The position numbers and the translations under genes are program-made. Source: Paludibacteraceae bacterium (GTDB taxonomy: Bacteria; Bacteroidota; Bacteroidia; Bacteroidales; Paludibacteraceae). From it: a stretch of 64,000 nt of DNA. Location: assembly GCA_024399965.1 (NCBI GenBank), contig JAKSNJ010000002.1, positions 1 through 64,000 on the forward strand. Reading direction: 5' to 3'. Position 1 is the first letter of the stretch. Each line of letters opens with the position of its first letter. A model generated the notes under the pieces. The model did not search any database, was not told the DNA's origin, and saw only the letters and a list, made by a program, of their open reading frames with translations. This document shows positions 36,207 to 45,890 of this stretch, piece by piece.

Positions 36207-36829
36207 TTATGCATAAAACCACAAGTATTTTACTTGTAGCAATTAGTTTTCTGGCGGGCTGTACATCTCCCCGCCAGATGACGCTTTTTACGGGGGCTAA
36301 TAGTGTTAAGATAGCGCCGATGCCCTCGTATGTGATAGAGCCGGGCGACCTGCTGAAAATCACCTTTAGTGCCACTAATGCAGAGACGGTTGTGCTCTAC
36401 AATAGTGCCGGAAATGATTTCTTGGTGCGTGCCGATGGTACGATTACCGTTCCCGTTTTAGGGCGTATAGCCGTAGCTGGTAAGACTGCCGCTGAGGCCA
36501 TCGAACTGCTTACCAATTTAATGGTCAAGCAGGTGCGTGAACCGATTGTTTTGGTTGAGTTTACCAACGCCACCGTGTCGGTATTGGGTGAGGTCAATCA
36601 CCCTGCCGAATTGTCTGTGCCTTACCCGATTACGTTGACCGAGGCATTAGGGCAAGTAGGTGGATTTACCACCAATGCACGTTGCAAAGATGTGTTGGTA
36701 TTGCGGAATACGAACGGCTCGGTGGTCAAATATCATATCAATTTATTAACAGACGATCTTTTTGCGTCGCCTTGTTATTATTTGCAAAAGGGCGATGTGG
36801 TGTATGTGGCCCCGCTGCATACTAAATAA
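36203..36829 (+). CDS. Polysaccharide export lipoprotein (Wza/BexD-type)
   Basis: 208 residues. The N-terminus is a lipoprotein signal with lipobox LAGC. The poly-saccharide export domain follows (YVIEPGDLLKITF, LVRADGTITVPVLGRI, AEAIELL) and then a SLBB-like domain (VSVLGEVNHPAELSVP, TLTEALGQVGGFT). It would form the outer-membrane export channel for capsule or exopolysaccharide. It is shorter than E. coli Wza, as usual in Bacteroidota. It overlaps the preceding gene by ATGA and is followed 10 nt later by the chain-length regulator. No glycosyltransferases are adjacent. Confidence 0.88.
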   Translation: MIMHKTTSILLVAISFLAGCTSPRQMTLFTGANSVKIAPMPSYVIEPGDLLKITFSATNAETVVLYNSAGNDFLVRADGTITVPVLGRIAVAGKTAAEAIELLTNLMVKQVREPIVLVEFTNATVSVLGEVNHPAELSVPYPITLTEALGQVGGFTTNARCKDVLVLRNTNGSVVKYHINLLTDDLFASPCYYLQKGDVVYVAPLHTK

Positions 36830-36839
36830 CGATACACAA

Positions 36840-38345
36840 ATGGATATTAAGCAACTAATCAAATGGGGCATAGACCGCTGGTGGTGGTTTGTCATCAGTT
36901 GGGCGCTGTGTGGCTTGGTGGGCCTTGCCTACTACGTCACTCACGCACCTCAGTTTGCCGTGGAGGCCGTGCTGATGCTGCGCCAAACGGATAGCGATTC
37001 CGGGCAGGCCGAGATGATGCAGATGATGGGTTTTGGTGGCAACAAGGTTACCGGTGACGAGGTGCAAGTGCTCTCTTCGCGTGACTTGATGGGCAAGGTG
37101 GTGGACACCTTGGGTTTAGCCACTCATTATGAGGTAAAAGGGAAGCGTTTTTGGCTGACCCAATACCCTCAGCATGATCTTACTGTTTCTACGAGCAGCC
37201 CTGTGGTGGAGCCCATCACGGTGCTTGTCAAAGTGACCAAGTCGGGGTATAAACTTACCATTTCGGACGGTCAACACGGTACGCGTCACCTCAAGGTGTC
37301 TTCGTTGGCAACTCCCCTGCCTACTGCCCAAGCCGGCAATCTCTATCTGTCCCTGCCGGACACGGTTACCGAGGGCACGTATCGCGCTGCCATCTATCCG
37401 CGTATTGTGGCTATTGACCGCCAACTGAAGGACTTGACTATCAATCGCCTCAATCGGGAGTCGAACATCATCACCTTGAGTACGATTACCTCCTGCCCGC
37501 CTCAGGCAGTGGCTACGATTAACATGCTGTTGGACCTCTATAATCAGGAGTCCGGCGCAGACAAGAACCGTCTTGCTGTCCAAACGGCTGCTTTCTTGCA
37601 AGCGCGAATAGGCGTTGTGGCGTCTGAGTTAGATGCCTTGGAGAGCGAATTGGCGTCCTACAGACGTACTTACCATATTGCCGACTTGGACAAGACGGCT
37701 GATACGTATCAGCAGTTGGGTACTTCTTACGAGCAGCAGGTGGCGGAGATAGATGCCCAAAAACGCATATTGGATTTCTTGGCAGACCAGTTGGCTCAAC
37801 CTGAGAATGCATACACGGTTATTCCGTCTAATATGATGTTGTCCGATGTAACCCTGCAGGACATGATTAGTGAGTATAATGCCCACATTACGCACCGCAA
37901 TGTGCTCTTGCAGACGGCCACGCAGGAGAACAAGGTCGTTGAGCAGGAGACCCAACAAATCGACCAGCAGCGAACCAACATTCGCACCGCGCTTCAGCAT
38001 ACCTCGCAGGCGATGGCTTTGCGCCGCAGTCATATACTGAGTCAGCAGAACCAGTACGATAGTCGTTTAGAGGCGATTCCTGAGACGGAACGCCACTACA
38101 TTGAGATGCAGCGCGACCGTAAGACCAAGGAGAATCAGTACCTCTATCTCATTGAGAAACAGGAGGAAAACGCACTTCTCATGTCTTCCGAGACCCTTCC
38201 TGCTAAGATTGTGCAGTATGCGCAACCCAACCCCAACAATCAGGCCCCAAAACTGAAAATAGTAGGGTTTGTGGCATTGCTCATGGGTCTGTTGCTGCCG
38301 TATTTGGTATTCCTGTTTGGGCTGTTTAAGAAGGAAATGTTATGA
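36840..38345 (+). CDS. Polysaccharide chain-length / copolymerase protein (Wzz-GumC type)
   Basis: 501 residues from the ATG at 36840. A first membrane segment (WWWFVISWALCGLVGLAYYV) is followed by the Wzz domain, a long periplasmic coiled-coil (about 240-430, rich in Q and E) and a second membrane segment near the end (KIVGFVALLMGLLLPYLVFL). The P-rich motif before it (YAQPNPNNQAPK) is typical of polysaccharide co-polymerases. No cytoplasmic tyrosine kinase domain is fused. It would set chain length of the exported glycan together with the Wza-like protein. The stop overlaps the topB ATG by 4 nt. Confidence 0.88.
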   Translation: MDIKQLIKWGIDRWWWFVISWALCGLVGLAYYVTHAPQFAVEAVLMLRQTDSDSGQAEMMQMMGFGGNKVTGDEVQVLSSRDLMGKVVDTLGLATHYEVKGKRFWLTQYPQHDLTVSTSSPVVEPITVLVKVTKSGYKLTISDGQHGTRHLKVSSLATPLPTAQAGNLYLSLPDTVTEGTYRAAIYPRIVAIDRQLKDLTINRLNRESNIITLSTITSCPPQAVATINMLLDLYNQESGADKNRLAVQTAAFLQARIGVVASELDALESELASYRRTYHIADLDKTADTYQQLGTSYEQQVAEIDAQKRILDFLADQLAQPENAYTVIPSNMMLSDVTLQDMISEYNAHITHRNVLLQTATQENKVVEQETQQIDQQRTNIRTALQHTSQAMALRRSHILSQQNQYDSRLEAIPETERHYIEMQRDRKTKENQYLYLIEKQEENALLMSSETLPAKIVQYAQPNPNNQAPKLKIVGFVALLMGLLLPYLVFLFGLFKKEML

Positions 38346-40384
38346 TTCTTTGTGTAGCCGAAAAACCCTCTGTGGGTCAATATATTGCCTCCGTGCTTGG
38401 TGCCACCACCAAGCACGATGGTTATTTGGAGGGCAACGGCTACTTTGTCAGTTGGACCTTTGGGCACCTCTGTGGTCTGCTCGACCCCAATGAATATCAG
38501 GAAACATGGAAGCAGTGGAATTTGTCGGCTCTGCCGATGATTCCTGAGCGTTTTGGCATCAAGGTGATGCAGGACAAGGGCGTGCAAAAGCAGTTCAATA
38601 TCCTCAAGTCGCTCATGACGCAGGTCACTGAAGTCATCAACTGCGGTGATGCCGGACAGGAGGGTGAACTCATTCAGCGATGGGTCTATCAGAAGGCCGG
38701 TTGCAAAGTGCCGGTGCGTCGTTTGTGGGTGTCCTCCCTGACCGAGGAGGCGATTCGTGAGGGCTTCAATCAACTCAAGGACCAGTCCAACTACCAGCAC
38801 CTGTACGAAGCCGGCTTAATGCGTGCCATCGGAGACTGGCTGCTCGGCATGAACGCTACGCGCGCATATACTATAAGGTACGCGCGCGGAACGGGCAAGG
38901 AGCGTCAGGTGCTGTCAATCGGACGTGTACAAACGCCCACGTTGGCGCTGATTGTCAAGCGTCAGCAGGAGATTGAGCACTTTGTGCCACGCACCTATTG
39001 GGAACTCAAAACCAAGTACCGCGATACGCTCTTTAGTGCCCAACTGCCGGCCGAGGAGGGCGAGTATGCCATTAATACATTAGAGTATGGTCAGGCGCTC
39101 GTGGACGCTATCAAGGACCAACCCCTTACCATCACTTCGGTCGAGAAAAAGAAAGGGCAGGAGTTCGCTCCACGTCTCTTTGACCTCACCTCGTTGCAGG
39201 TTGAGTGCAACAAGAAATTCTCCTTCTCCGCAGAACAAACACTCAAACTCATTCAGTCCCTTTACGAGAAACGTATCACCACCTATCCGCGTGTGGATAC
39301 CACTTTTTTGCCCGACGATATATATCCCAAAGTGCCTGCTACCTTACAAGGCATCAAGGACTATTATCCGCAGGTAACGCCCCTCTTGGGCACCAAACTG
39401 CCTAAGTCGAAAAAGGTGTTTGATAATAAGAAAGTGACTGACCACCACGCTATTATACCTACCGGTCAACGGCCGGACAACCTCACGGAGGACGAACGTA
39501 AGGTTTTCAATCTCGTGGCGCTGCACTTTATTGCGGCGTTCTATCCTCCTTGCGAAGTCAGCAACACCACCGTCCTTGCCGAAGTCCCCATTCTCAATTC
39601 TCAATTCTCAACTCTCAACTCTCAACTCCCCAATACCCTACAACCTACCACCTACAACCTATCACCTATTCTCCCCCTTTCTGAGGGGGTTGGGGGGTGT
39701 TCCCTCCCCTTCAAGGTCACGGGTCGCGAGGTGCTCGCACCGGGTTGGCGTGCTGTTTTTGACGGGGGTAGAACGGGAGTAGAACCTACGGTGAATGAAC
39801 CGTCGGAGGAGGAATCTACTCCTGAAAACAAGGTCCTGCCGTCGTTTACCAAAGGCGAATCCGGTCCTCACACGCCCGAATTGCAGGAAAAGACCACCAC
39901 GCCGCCGTCGTATTACACCGAAGCCACCCTTTTGCGTGCGATGGAAACAGCAGGAAAAACCGTCGATAACGAGGAACTGCGCGATGCCATGAAGGAAAAC
40001 GGCATAGGTCGTCCTTCTACGCGCGCTGCTATCATTGAGAAACTGTATCAGCGCAAGTACATCATCAAAAAAGGCAAATCCTTGCGTGCTACCGATGTGG
40101 GTATTGACCTGATTCACACCATCATCTCTCCCCTGCTTAAGTCGGCTGAACTAACCGGCTTATGGGAGAAAAAACTCCGTGAGATAGAGCGTGGCGAATA
40201 CACCGCGCAGCAGTTCTTGGATGAACTCAAAACGATGACCCAAGAGGTGGTGTATGAGGTCAAAACCAACAAAGCCGGTATGCTTTGTCCCGTTTGTCGG
40301 CAGGGACGTGTTATTCGCGGAAACACACGCTACGGCTGCTCCCGTTGGCGTGAGGGCTGCAATTATGCCGAACCTTTTGCCTGA
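38342..40384 (+). CDS. topB: DNA topoisomerase III with repeat-derived insertion
   Basis: 680 residues. Type IA topoisomerase: N-terminal TOPRIM domain (CVAEKPSVGQYIA, CGDAGQEGELI with the acidic catalytic residues), active-site tyrosine 315 in TTYPRVDT, the GIGRPSTRA motif near 555, and a C-terminal zinc-ribbon remnant (CPVC...CSRWREGC). It relaxes and decatenates DNA during replication and recombination. Residues about 415-457 between two conserved strands (TVLAEV and FKVTGREVL) come from inserted repeats: two different 7-nt arrays and a C/G-rich palindrome, all in frame. It is translationally coupled to the polysaccharide genes, an unusual partner. Confidence 0.92.
   Translation: MILCVAEKPSVGQYIASVLGATTKHDGYLEGNGYFVSWTFGHLCGLLDPNEYQETWKQWNLSALPMIPERFGIKVMQDKGVQKQFNILKSLMTQVTEVINCGDAGQEGELIQRWVYQKAGCKVPVRRLWVSSLTEEAIREGFNQLKDQSNYQHLYEAGLMRAIGDWLLGMNATRAYTIRYARGTGKERQVLSIGRVQTPTLALIVKRQQEIEHFVPRTYWELKTKYRDTLFSAQLPAEEGEYAINTLEYGQALVDAIKDQPLTITSVEKKKGQEFAPRLFDLTSLQVECNKKFSFSAEQTLKLIQSLYEKRITTYPRVDTTFLPDDIYPKVPATLQGIKDYYPQVTPLLGTKLPKSKKVFDNKKVTDHHAIIPTGQRPDNLTEDERKVFNLVALHFIAAFYPPCEVSNTTVLAEVPILNSQFSTLNSQLPNTLQPTTYNLSPILPLSEGVGGCSLPFKVTGREVLAPGWRAVFDGGRTGVEPTVNEPSEEESTPENKVLPSFTKGESGPHTPELQEKTTTPPSYYTEATLLRAMETAGKTVDNEELRDAMKENGIGRPSTRAAIIEKLYQRKYIIKKGKSLRATDVGIDLIHTIISPLLKSAELTGLWEKKLREIERGEYTAQQFLDELKTMTQEVVYEVKTNKAGMLCPVCRQGRVIRGNTRYGCSRWREGCNYAEPFA
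39587..39715 (+). repeat. Composite repeat insertion in topB
   Basis: Three parts follow each other: TTCTCAA/CTCTCAA heptamers (39591-39628), CAACCTA/CCACCTA heptamers (about 39638-39668) and a palindromic CCCCCTTTCTGAGGGGG with a trailing G-rich run (39673-39697). All remain in frame, giving ILNSQFSTLNSQ, LQPTTYNL and LPLSEGVGG. Confidence 0.85.
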
Positions 40385-40445
40385 TTTTTACGCTGCACAT
40401 ACATAAATCCGTCAATTTTTACACATACGCGCGCGAAAAAAGTTG

Positions 40446-40454
40446 TATCTTTGC
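40446..40454 (+). promoter_or_regulatory. -7 element of the PUL promoter
   Basis: TATCTTTGC at 40446-40454, 43 nt before the SusC ATG. The -33 position has no clear TTTG, consistent with a promoter that needs an activator, as usual for polysaccharide utilisation loci. No regulator gene is adjacent. Confidence 0.6.
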
Positions 40455-40497
40455 AACGTATTTTTAGAATACTAACTGAATTTATATCCCAAATAGT

Positions 40498-43400
40498 ATG
40501 AAACAAAAGATTTTTGCTTTGCTGTTATTGTTTACTCCGTTGATGGTGCAGGCACGTACCATTTCCGGTACGGTAACAGACCAAACGGGCGAGACGATTA
40601 TCTCTGCTTCTGTGATTGTTAAGGGTACTACGATTGGTACCGTAACGGATTTTGATGGTAACTACTCATTGGACGTGCCTGCCGATGCCAAGACCTTGGT
40701 CTTCTCCTACATTGGCTTGGTTACGCAGGAGGTAGCGATTACCCAAGATGTGATTAATGTTGTGCTCAAGGAGGACAACGAGGTGCTGGAGGAAGTGGTT
40801 GTTACCGGTTATGGTACCACCAAAAAGCGCGACCTCGTTACTTCAGTTGCTTCGGTGAGTGGTGATCAACTTAAGGATATTCCGGTAACCAGTGCCGGTG
40901 AAGCATTGCAAGGTAAGTTGGCAGGTGTGTCGGTCGTTACTACGGAGGGTAGTCCTGATGCAGATGTTAAGATCCGTGTTCGTGGCGGTACATCTCTTAC
41001 TCAGTCCAACGATCCTCTTTATATCGTGGACGGTTTTCCGGTGTCCAGTATCAACGATATTGCACCTTCGGACATCGCTTCGATGGACGTTTTGAAGGAC
41101 GCTGCTGCTACCGCTATCTACGGTGCTCAGGGTGCTAACGGTGTTATCATCATCACCACCAAAGAGTCGGATACAACTAACGACGATAAGATGACCTTCC
41201 ACGTGGACTATTCGGGCTATGTTGGATGGAAAAAGATTGCCAAGAAATATGATGTGTTGGATCCGGACGAGTTCGCTTTGATGCAATATGAGTGGGCATT
41301 CTTGAAAGATAAACAAACCAGTCCTTTGCGCAGCAATTTCTTTGCTTATTTCGACGAGGTGTACAACCGCACCAAATATAAAGATCCTACTCAACAAGAG
41401 AATACTCCTATCGGCGATTTGTTGAAAGAGTACCAAGATGCTTCTAAACATCCATTCATTGATTGGCAAGACGAAACGTTTGGTCGTACGGGCTTCAACT
41501 CTAACCAATCGGTTAGCGTGAATGGTGGTAATAAAGTTGCTTCCTTTACGTTGAGTTACAACCGTATAGATGATAAAGCGATTATGGAGCAATCCAACTA
41601 TTCGCGTAATAACCTCAGCTTGAAGGCAAAATTCAAACCATTTAAAAACTTCACTGTAGGATTCACCTCTCGTTACTCTAATACCAATGTGTTGGGCTCT
41701 GGCTCCAATGCCGTGAAGGACAATGGTTCTGCTACTGAGTCTCGTTTACGTAACTGTGTAGTATATACACCGACTAAATTGTTAACCAAGGATGCCACTA
41801 CGGATGACGAAGATGAAACTTTTGGTTCACTGTATGATCCGATTACCACGATTCGTGATAATTACAAGAATAAGACGGACAACAAGTGGAACTTGAATGG
41901 CTATATGAGCTATAAGTTCGCCAAACATTTCACCGCCAAAGTAGAATTGGGATATGAGAGCCGTGACATCACTACGGATCGTTACTATGGTCCTACTACC
42001 TACTATTCTCGTAACCCGGGTAAACCAAATGTGCAACCGGGCTTGCAGAATATTATCGTGACCGATGAACGCGAATCTCGTTTGCGTAATGCCAATACAC
42101 TGCAATGGAAACAAACCTTTAATAAAGAGCATAATGTTGATGTCTTGGTGGGTGAGGAGACTATCATTCACAAAGAGTCTCGCCAAACCGACTACGGCTA
42201 TGGATATAATGGTAACTACGATGTGCTGAATGGTGAGATTTTCAACTACTTAGGTCAAGCAGCTTATTCGGAAATCACCAACTATATCGCACCTAAAGAT
42301 AATCAATTGAGTTTCTTTGCTCGTGCGAACTATGATTACAAAGGTCGTTACTATATTTCGGCTACGTTCCGTGCTGACTGCTCTACTCGTTTCTCCAAAG
42401 GTAATCAATGGGGCTACTTCCCATCTGTGGCTGCGGCGTGGCGTATTTCTGACGAACGTTGGATGGCTAATGCAAGTAATTGGTTGAGCAACTTGAAACT
42501 GCGTGCCAGCTATGGTTTAGCAGGTAACAACAACGTGGACCTTGGCTATCTGCACCAAGATTTCCTCTCACAACAAATGACTTATTTTGACATGCAAAAT
42601 AATGTATCATCTGGCAATATGCTGGTTGTTGGTGGTTCGGATAAAATTGCTCCTAACCCTTACTTGAAGTGGGAGACCACAACTACTCGTAACCTTGGAT
42701 TAGACTTCGGTTTCTTTAACGAACGCTTAACCGGTACGATTGATGGCTATTGCAACACCACTAAAGACTTGATTGTAAAGCAGATGTTGCCGGCTCGTTA
42801 CAACTATCAATATCAAAACATCGGTACTACCGAGAGTATGGGTGCTGAGCTTAGCTTGAAGGGCGTGATTTTGGACAAGAAATCCAAGAGCTTAAGTTAC
42901 TATTTGAGCATTGATGGTAATATATCGTATAACAAGTCTATCGTAAAAAGTTTGGGTAATGTCAATTCGTTGCAAGCACAAACCAGTTGCTTTGGTTCGT
43001 CCGAATACCTCACCACGGCTGAGTTCTTAGTTGAGGTTGGTCAACCTGTGGGCAATGTGATAGGTTATGAAACCGATGGCTATTACACGGCTGCTGATTT
43101 TATCAGTTATTCCAAAGGTCAGACACAAGACACATGGGGCTTGGCTCAGGGTGTAGCTAACTACGACGCTAGCGGATTCCTCACGAATAAACCTCAACCG
43201 GGTTCAATCAAATTCAAAGACCAAAACGGCGATGGTAAGATTAACGAACAAGATAAAGTGATTTTGGGCAATACCGTACCTAAGTTTACCGGTGGTTTCA
43301 ATCTTAATTTCAATATCGGTGGCGACAAATGGGGCCGTATCGACTTGGCTGCTAACTTCACCTTCTCGTTTGGCAACAAAATCTTGAATCTCAGCAATAT

Positions 43401-43905
43401 GGAATATACCACTATTACCGAGAAGACCAAGATGCGTAACCTCATCTACAAAATGGATTATGACAATCGCTATTCCTTGTTCTCGCAAGACGGCACTTAT
43501 CTGCCTGATGTTTATGCTACAGGTACATTCTTGTATGGTGATGCTTATACGGAATTTGCTAACCAATTGGATCAAACGAATGTTGATAAAGGAGCAAGTA
43601 CCTATTCTCCCATTATGTCTCACTATGTAGTAACGGATCAATGTGTAGAAGATGGCGGTTTCCTTCGTCTCAACCAACTGACTTTGGGCTATTCATTGCC
43701 GAAAGATTTGCTGACGAAATCCAAAGTGATTCAAAATATCCGCCTGTACGTACAGGGTACCAACCTCTTCTGCGCTACCAAATATACAGGACTGGATCCT
43801 GAGGTAGATACACGTTCCAGCAAGAACCCATTGACTCCGGGTGTAGATTTCTCTGCTTATCCAAAGAGCCGTGGTATCAATATCGGTATGAACATCCAAT
43901 TCTAA
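40498..43905 (+). CDS. SusC/RagA-family TonB-dependent outer-membrane transporter
   Basis: 1135 residues. After a signal peptide (MKQKIFALLLLFTPLMVQA) comes a carboxypeptidase-regulatory-like domain (ISGTVTDQTGE), the VVVTGYGTTKKRDL linker that precedes the plug, the plug with IRVRGGTSLTQSNDPL and a 22-strand-type beta barrel ending in an aromatic residue (NIGMNIQF). It imports oligosaccharides with the SusD protein encoded 29 nt downstream. The PL1 lyase in the same operon points to pectic (homogalacturonan) oligosaccharides. No N-terminal extension for an anti-sigma partner is present. Confidence 0.93.
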   Translation: MKQKIFALLLLFTPLMVQARTISGTVTDQTGETIISASVIVKGTTIGTVTDFDGNYSLDVPADAKTLVFSYIGLVTQEVAITQDVINVVLKEDNEVLEEVVVTGYGTTKKRDLVTSVASVSGDQLKDIPVTSAGEALQGKLAGVSVVTTEGSPDADVKIRVRGGTSLTQSNDPLYIVDGFPVSSINDIAPSDIASMDVLKDAAATAIYGAQGANGVIIITTKESDTTNDDKMTFHVDYSGYVGWKKIAKKYDVLDPDEFALMQYEWAFLKDKQTSPLRSNFFAYFDEVYNRTKYKDPTQQENTPIGDLLKEYQDASKHPFIDWQDETFGRTGFNSNQSVSVNGGNKVASFTLSYNRIDDKAIMEQSNYSRNNLSLKAKFKPFKNFTVGFTSRYSNTNVLGSGSNAVKDNGSATESRLRNCVVYTPTKLLTKDATTDDEDETFGSLYDPITTIRDNYKNKTDNKWNLNGYMSYKFAKHFTAKVELGYESRDITTDRYYGPTTYYSRNPGKPNVQPGLQNIIVTDERESRLRNANTLQWKQTFNKEHNVDVLVGEETIIHKESRQTDYGYGYNGNYDVLNGEIFNYLGQAAYSEITNYIAPKDNQLSFFARANYDYKGRYYISATFRADCSTRFSKGNQWGYFPSVAAAWRISDERWMANASNWLSNLKLRASYGLAGNNNVDLGYLHQDFLSQQMTYFDMQNNVSSGNMLVVGGSDKIAPNPYLKWETTTTRNLGLDFGFFNERLTGTIDGYCNTTKDLIVKQMLPARYNYQYQNIGTTESMGAELSLKGVILDKKSKSLSYYLSIDGNISYNKSIVKSLGNVNSLQAQTSCFGSSEYLTTAEFLVEVGQPVGNVIGYETDGYYTAADFISYSKGQTQDTWGLAQGVANYDASGFLTNKPQPGSIKFKDQNGDGKINEQDKVILGNTVPKFTGGFNLNFNIGGDKWGRIDLAANFTFSFGNKILNLSNMEYTTITEKTKMRNLIYKMDYDNRYSLFSQDGTYLPDVYATGTFLYGDAYTEFANQLDQTNVDKGASTYSPIMSHYVVTDQCVEDGGFLRLNQLTLGYSLPKDLLTKSKVIQNIRLYVQGTNLFCATKYTGLDPEVDTRSSKNPLTPGVDFSAYPKSRGINIGMNIQF

Positions 43906-43934
43906 ATTAAGTTTAATACGTAAATATATACAAT

Positions 43935-45890
43935 ATGAAAACCAAGTATATTCTAATAGGGCTGGCTGTAATAGCATTGGCTAGTTGTGAGAAAGATTTC
44001 TTCTCCACCAATTCTCCTTCAGCAATGGATAAATCGGTGTTTAAGTCAGCAGATCTGACGGAGCAGGCAGTGGCTGCCATATACAACACCTTTGGTGAAG
44101 ATAAGTCTTTCCGTAACCGCTTGTGCGCTGGCTATGTAGCCATCAATACAGATATAGAGCATAGCAGTAAATCGGAGGAGAAAAACTGGGCTAACTATAC
44201 CACCAGCAGTGGTACGGGTGATGTCTCTACCGCCAATGGTAAGGACCCATGGGCATATCTCAATTCGGCTATTGAACGTGCTAACGTAGTGGTAGATGGT
44301 ATTCGTCAATATTCGGATACTACTAATGAGTCCTTCCGTTATCTGTTGGGTGAAGCACTTACGTTGCGTGCTTTCTGCTATTTAGAGATGATTAAGTTGT
44401 GGGGCGATGTACCTGCTTGCTTCCATGCTTTTGATGGCTCGGATATGGATGCCTTGTATACTAAGAAAACTGACCGTAATGTCATTTATGAGCAATTACG
44501 TGCAGATTTGAAGCAAGCAATTGAACTCTTACCTTGGTCTGAGTCTTGCCCGGGCAATAAAGCCAATTATACGGGACGTCCCAGCAAGGCATTGGCATAC
44601 GGCTTATTGGCGCGTATGGACCTGATGTATGCAGGTAAAGCAATGCGTCCCGATGTATTTACAGAGGGTGGTACATCTGCTTGCTCCGTGCAATATAATG
44701 TGAAAGATGCTACTAAACGTCAGGAACTTTATCAAGAAGTTGCTTGGGCATGCGCGCAAGTAATTAACAAAGAGGACTATAAACTCAATCCCAGTTTTGA
44801 GGATATTTGGCGTGACTTATGTGCAGATAACACAACATATGCTAAATCTGAGTTTATTTGGGCTTTGCCTTTCTTGAATGGTGCACGCGGACAAGTGCTG
44901 TCATTAAGCGGATTGAAAATATCTACGAATGTACCGGGGCACCTCATCAACACCGTCTATAATGGTGATGATACCAACACCAAGGTGCAAGCCATGATTG
45001 AGGTTGTGCCTACGTTCTTCTTTAAGTATGACAAGAAAGACCTCCGTCGTGATATTACTATCTGTCCTTTCCAATGGGAATACGACAAGGCAGATGGCGT
45101 GAGCAGTGACCCAAGTTGCTTCCCCGGATCTTCTACCACTGAAAAGAAACTTTATACCAAATTAGCTGATGCCAGCACCTTACACTTGGGTAAATTCCGT
45201 GCTGAGTGGATGGTTCGTACCTATGCCAGCAACGAAGACTGCATTGATATGCCCGTTCTCCGTTATGCCGATATTCTACTTATGTTTGCTGAAGCTGCTA
45301 TCTGTAATGAATTTGATAATGAAGTAGCTGCACCTGCTGAATTATATGGTTTAGATGCACAAGAGCAGTTTGACAAGATTCGCCGCCGTGCCGGTTTGGA
45401 TAGCAAAACACTTAGCAAACAGGCCATTATGGACGAGCGTGCCTTTGAGTTCTGCGGTGAAAATATCCGTAAATACGACTTGATGCGTTGGGGTGTCTTA
45501 AAGGAAAGTTTGGAGAACACAATGAACGATTTGGCTGACCTGCAAGAAGGTACAGGAAAATATGTAGGTCGTAGTGATTCTGTTTACTTCACCTATCGTG
45601 AGGATAATTCTTACGCACAAGATGGTCATGCCTACGTGTTTGATAATTTCGTAGGTCTCAATATTGGCGATAAGCGTCCTGCTGAATTTGACAAAGCACA
45701 AGGTTGGGTGGCTAAGTCGTTCTATACCAAAACAGATGATAATACCGGTGACGTAACGAAATACCTTGCTCCGGAGTCTTATTTCCTTTACAAGAAAGAT
45801 ACGGACATTGATATGCACCAATATTGGCCCATCTTTGATGTGAATATAGCAGCTTCCAACGGTACATTGTGGAATGACTATCTCTATTAA
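43935..45890 (+). CDS. SusD/RagB-family outer-membrane glycan-binding lipoprotein
   Basis: 651 residues. Lipobox at LASC (MKTKYILIGLAVIALASC). SusD fold: TPR helices with EALTLRAFCYLEMIKLWGDVP, later RYADILLMFAEAAI and the EFCGENIRKYDLMRWG segment, all family hallmarks. It caps the SusC barrel and binds substrate at the cell surface. The last 17 nt overlap the start of the pectate lyase gene, so the pair is coupled. Substrate is inferred as pectin from context. Confidence 0.93.
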   Translation: MKTKYILIGLAVIALASCEKDFFSTNSPSAMDKSVFKSADLTEQAVAAIYNTFGEDKSFRNRLCAGYVAINTDIEHSSKSEEKNWANYTTSSGTGDVSTANGKDPWAYLNSAIERANVVVDGIRQYSDTTNESFRYLLGEALTLRAFCYLEMIKLWGDVPACFHAFDGSDMDALYTKKTDRNVIYEQLRADLKQAIELLPWSESCPGNKANYTGRPSKALAYGLLARMDLMYAGKAMRPDVFTEGGTSACSVQYNVKDATKRQELYQEVAWACAQVINKEDYKLNPSFEDIWRDLCADNTTYAKSEFIWALPFLNGARGQVLSLSGLKISTNVPGHLINTVYNGDDTNTKVQAMIEVVPTFFFKYDKKDLRRDITICPFQWEYDKADGVSSDPSCFPGSSTTEKKLYTKLADASTLHLGKFRAEWMVRTYASNEDCIDMPVLRYADILLMFAEAAICNEFDNEVAAPAELYGLDAQEQFDKIRRRAGLDSKTLSKQAIMDERAFEFCGENIRKYDLMRWGVLKESLENTMNDLADLQEGTGKYVGRSDSVYFTYREDNSYAQDGHAYVFDNFVGLNIGDKRPAEFDKAQGWVAKSFYTKTDDNTGDVTKYLAPESYFLYKKDTDIDMHQYWPIFDVNIAASNGTLWNDYLY

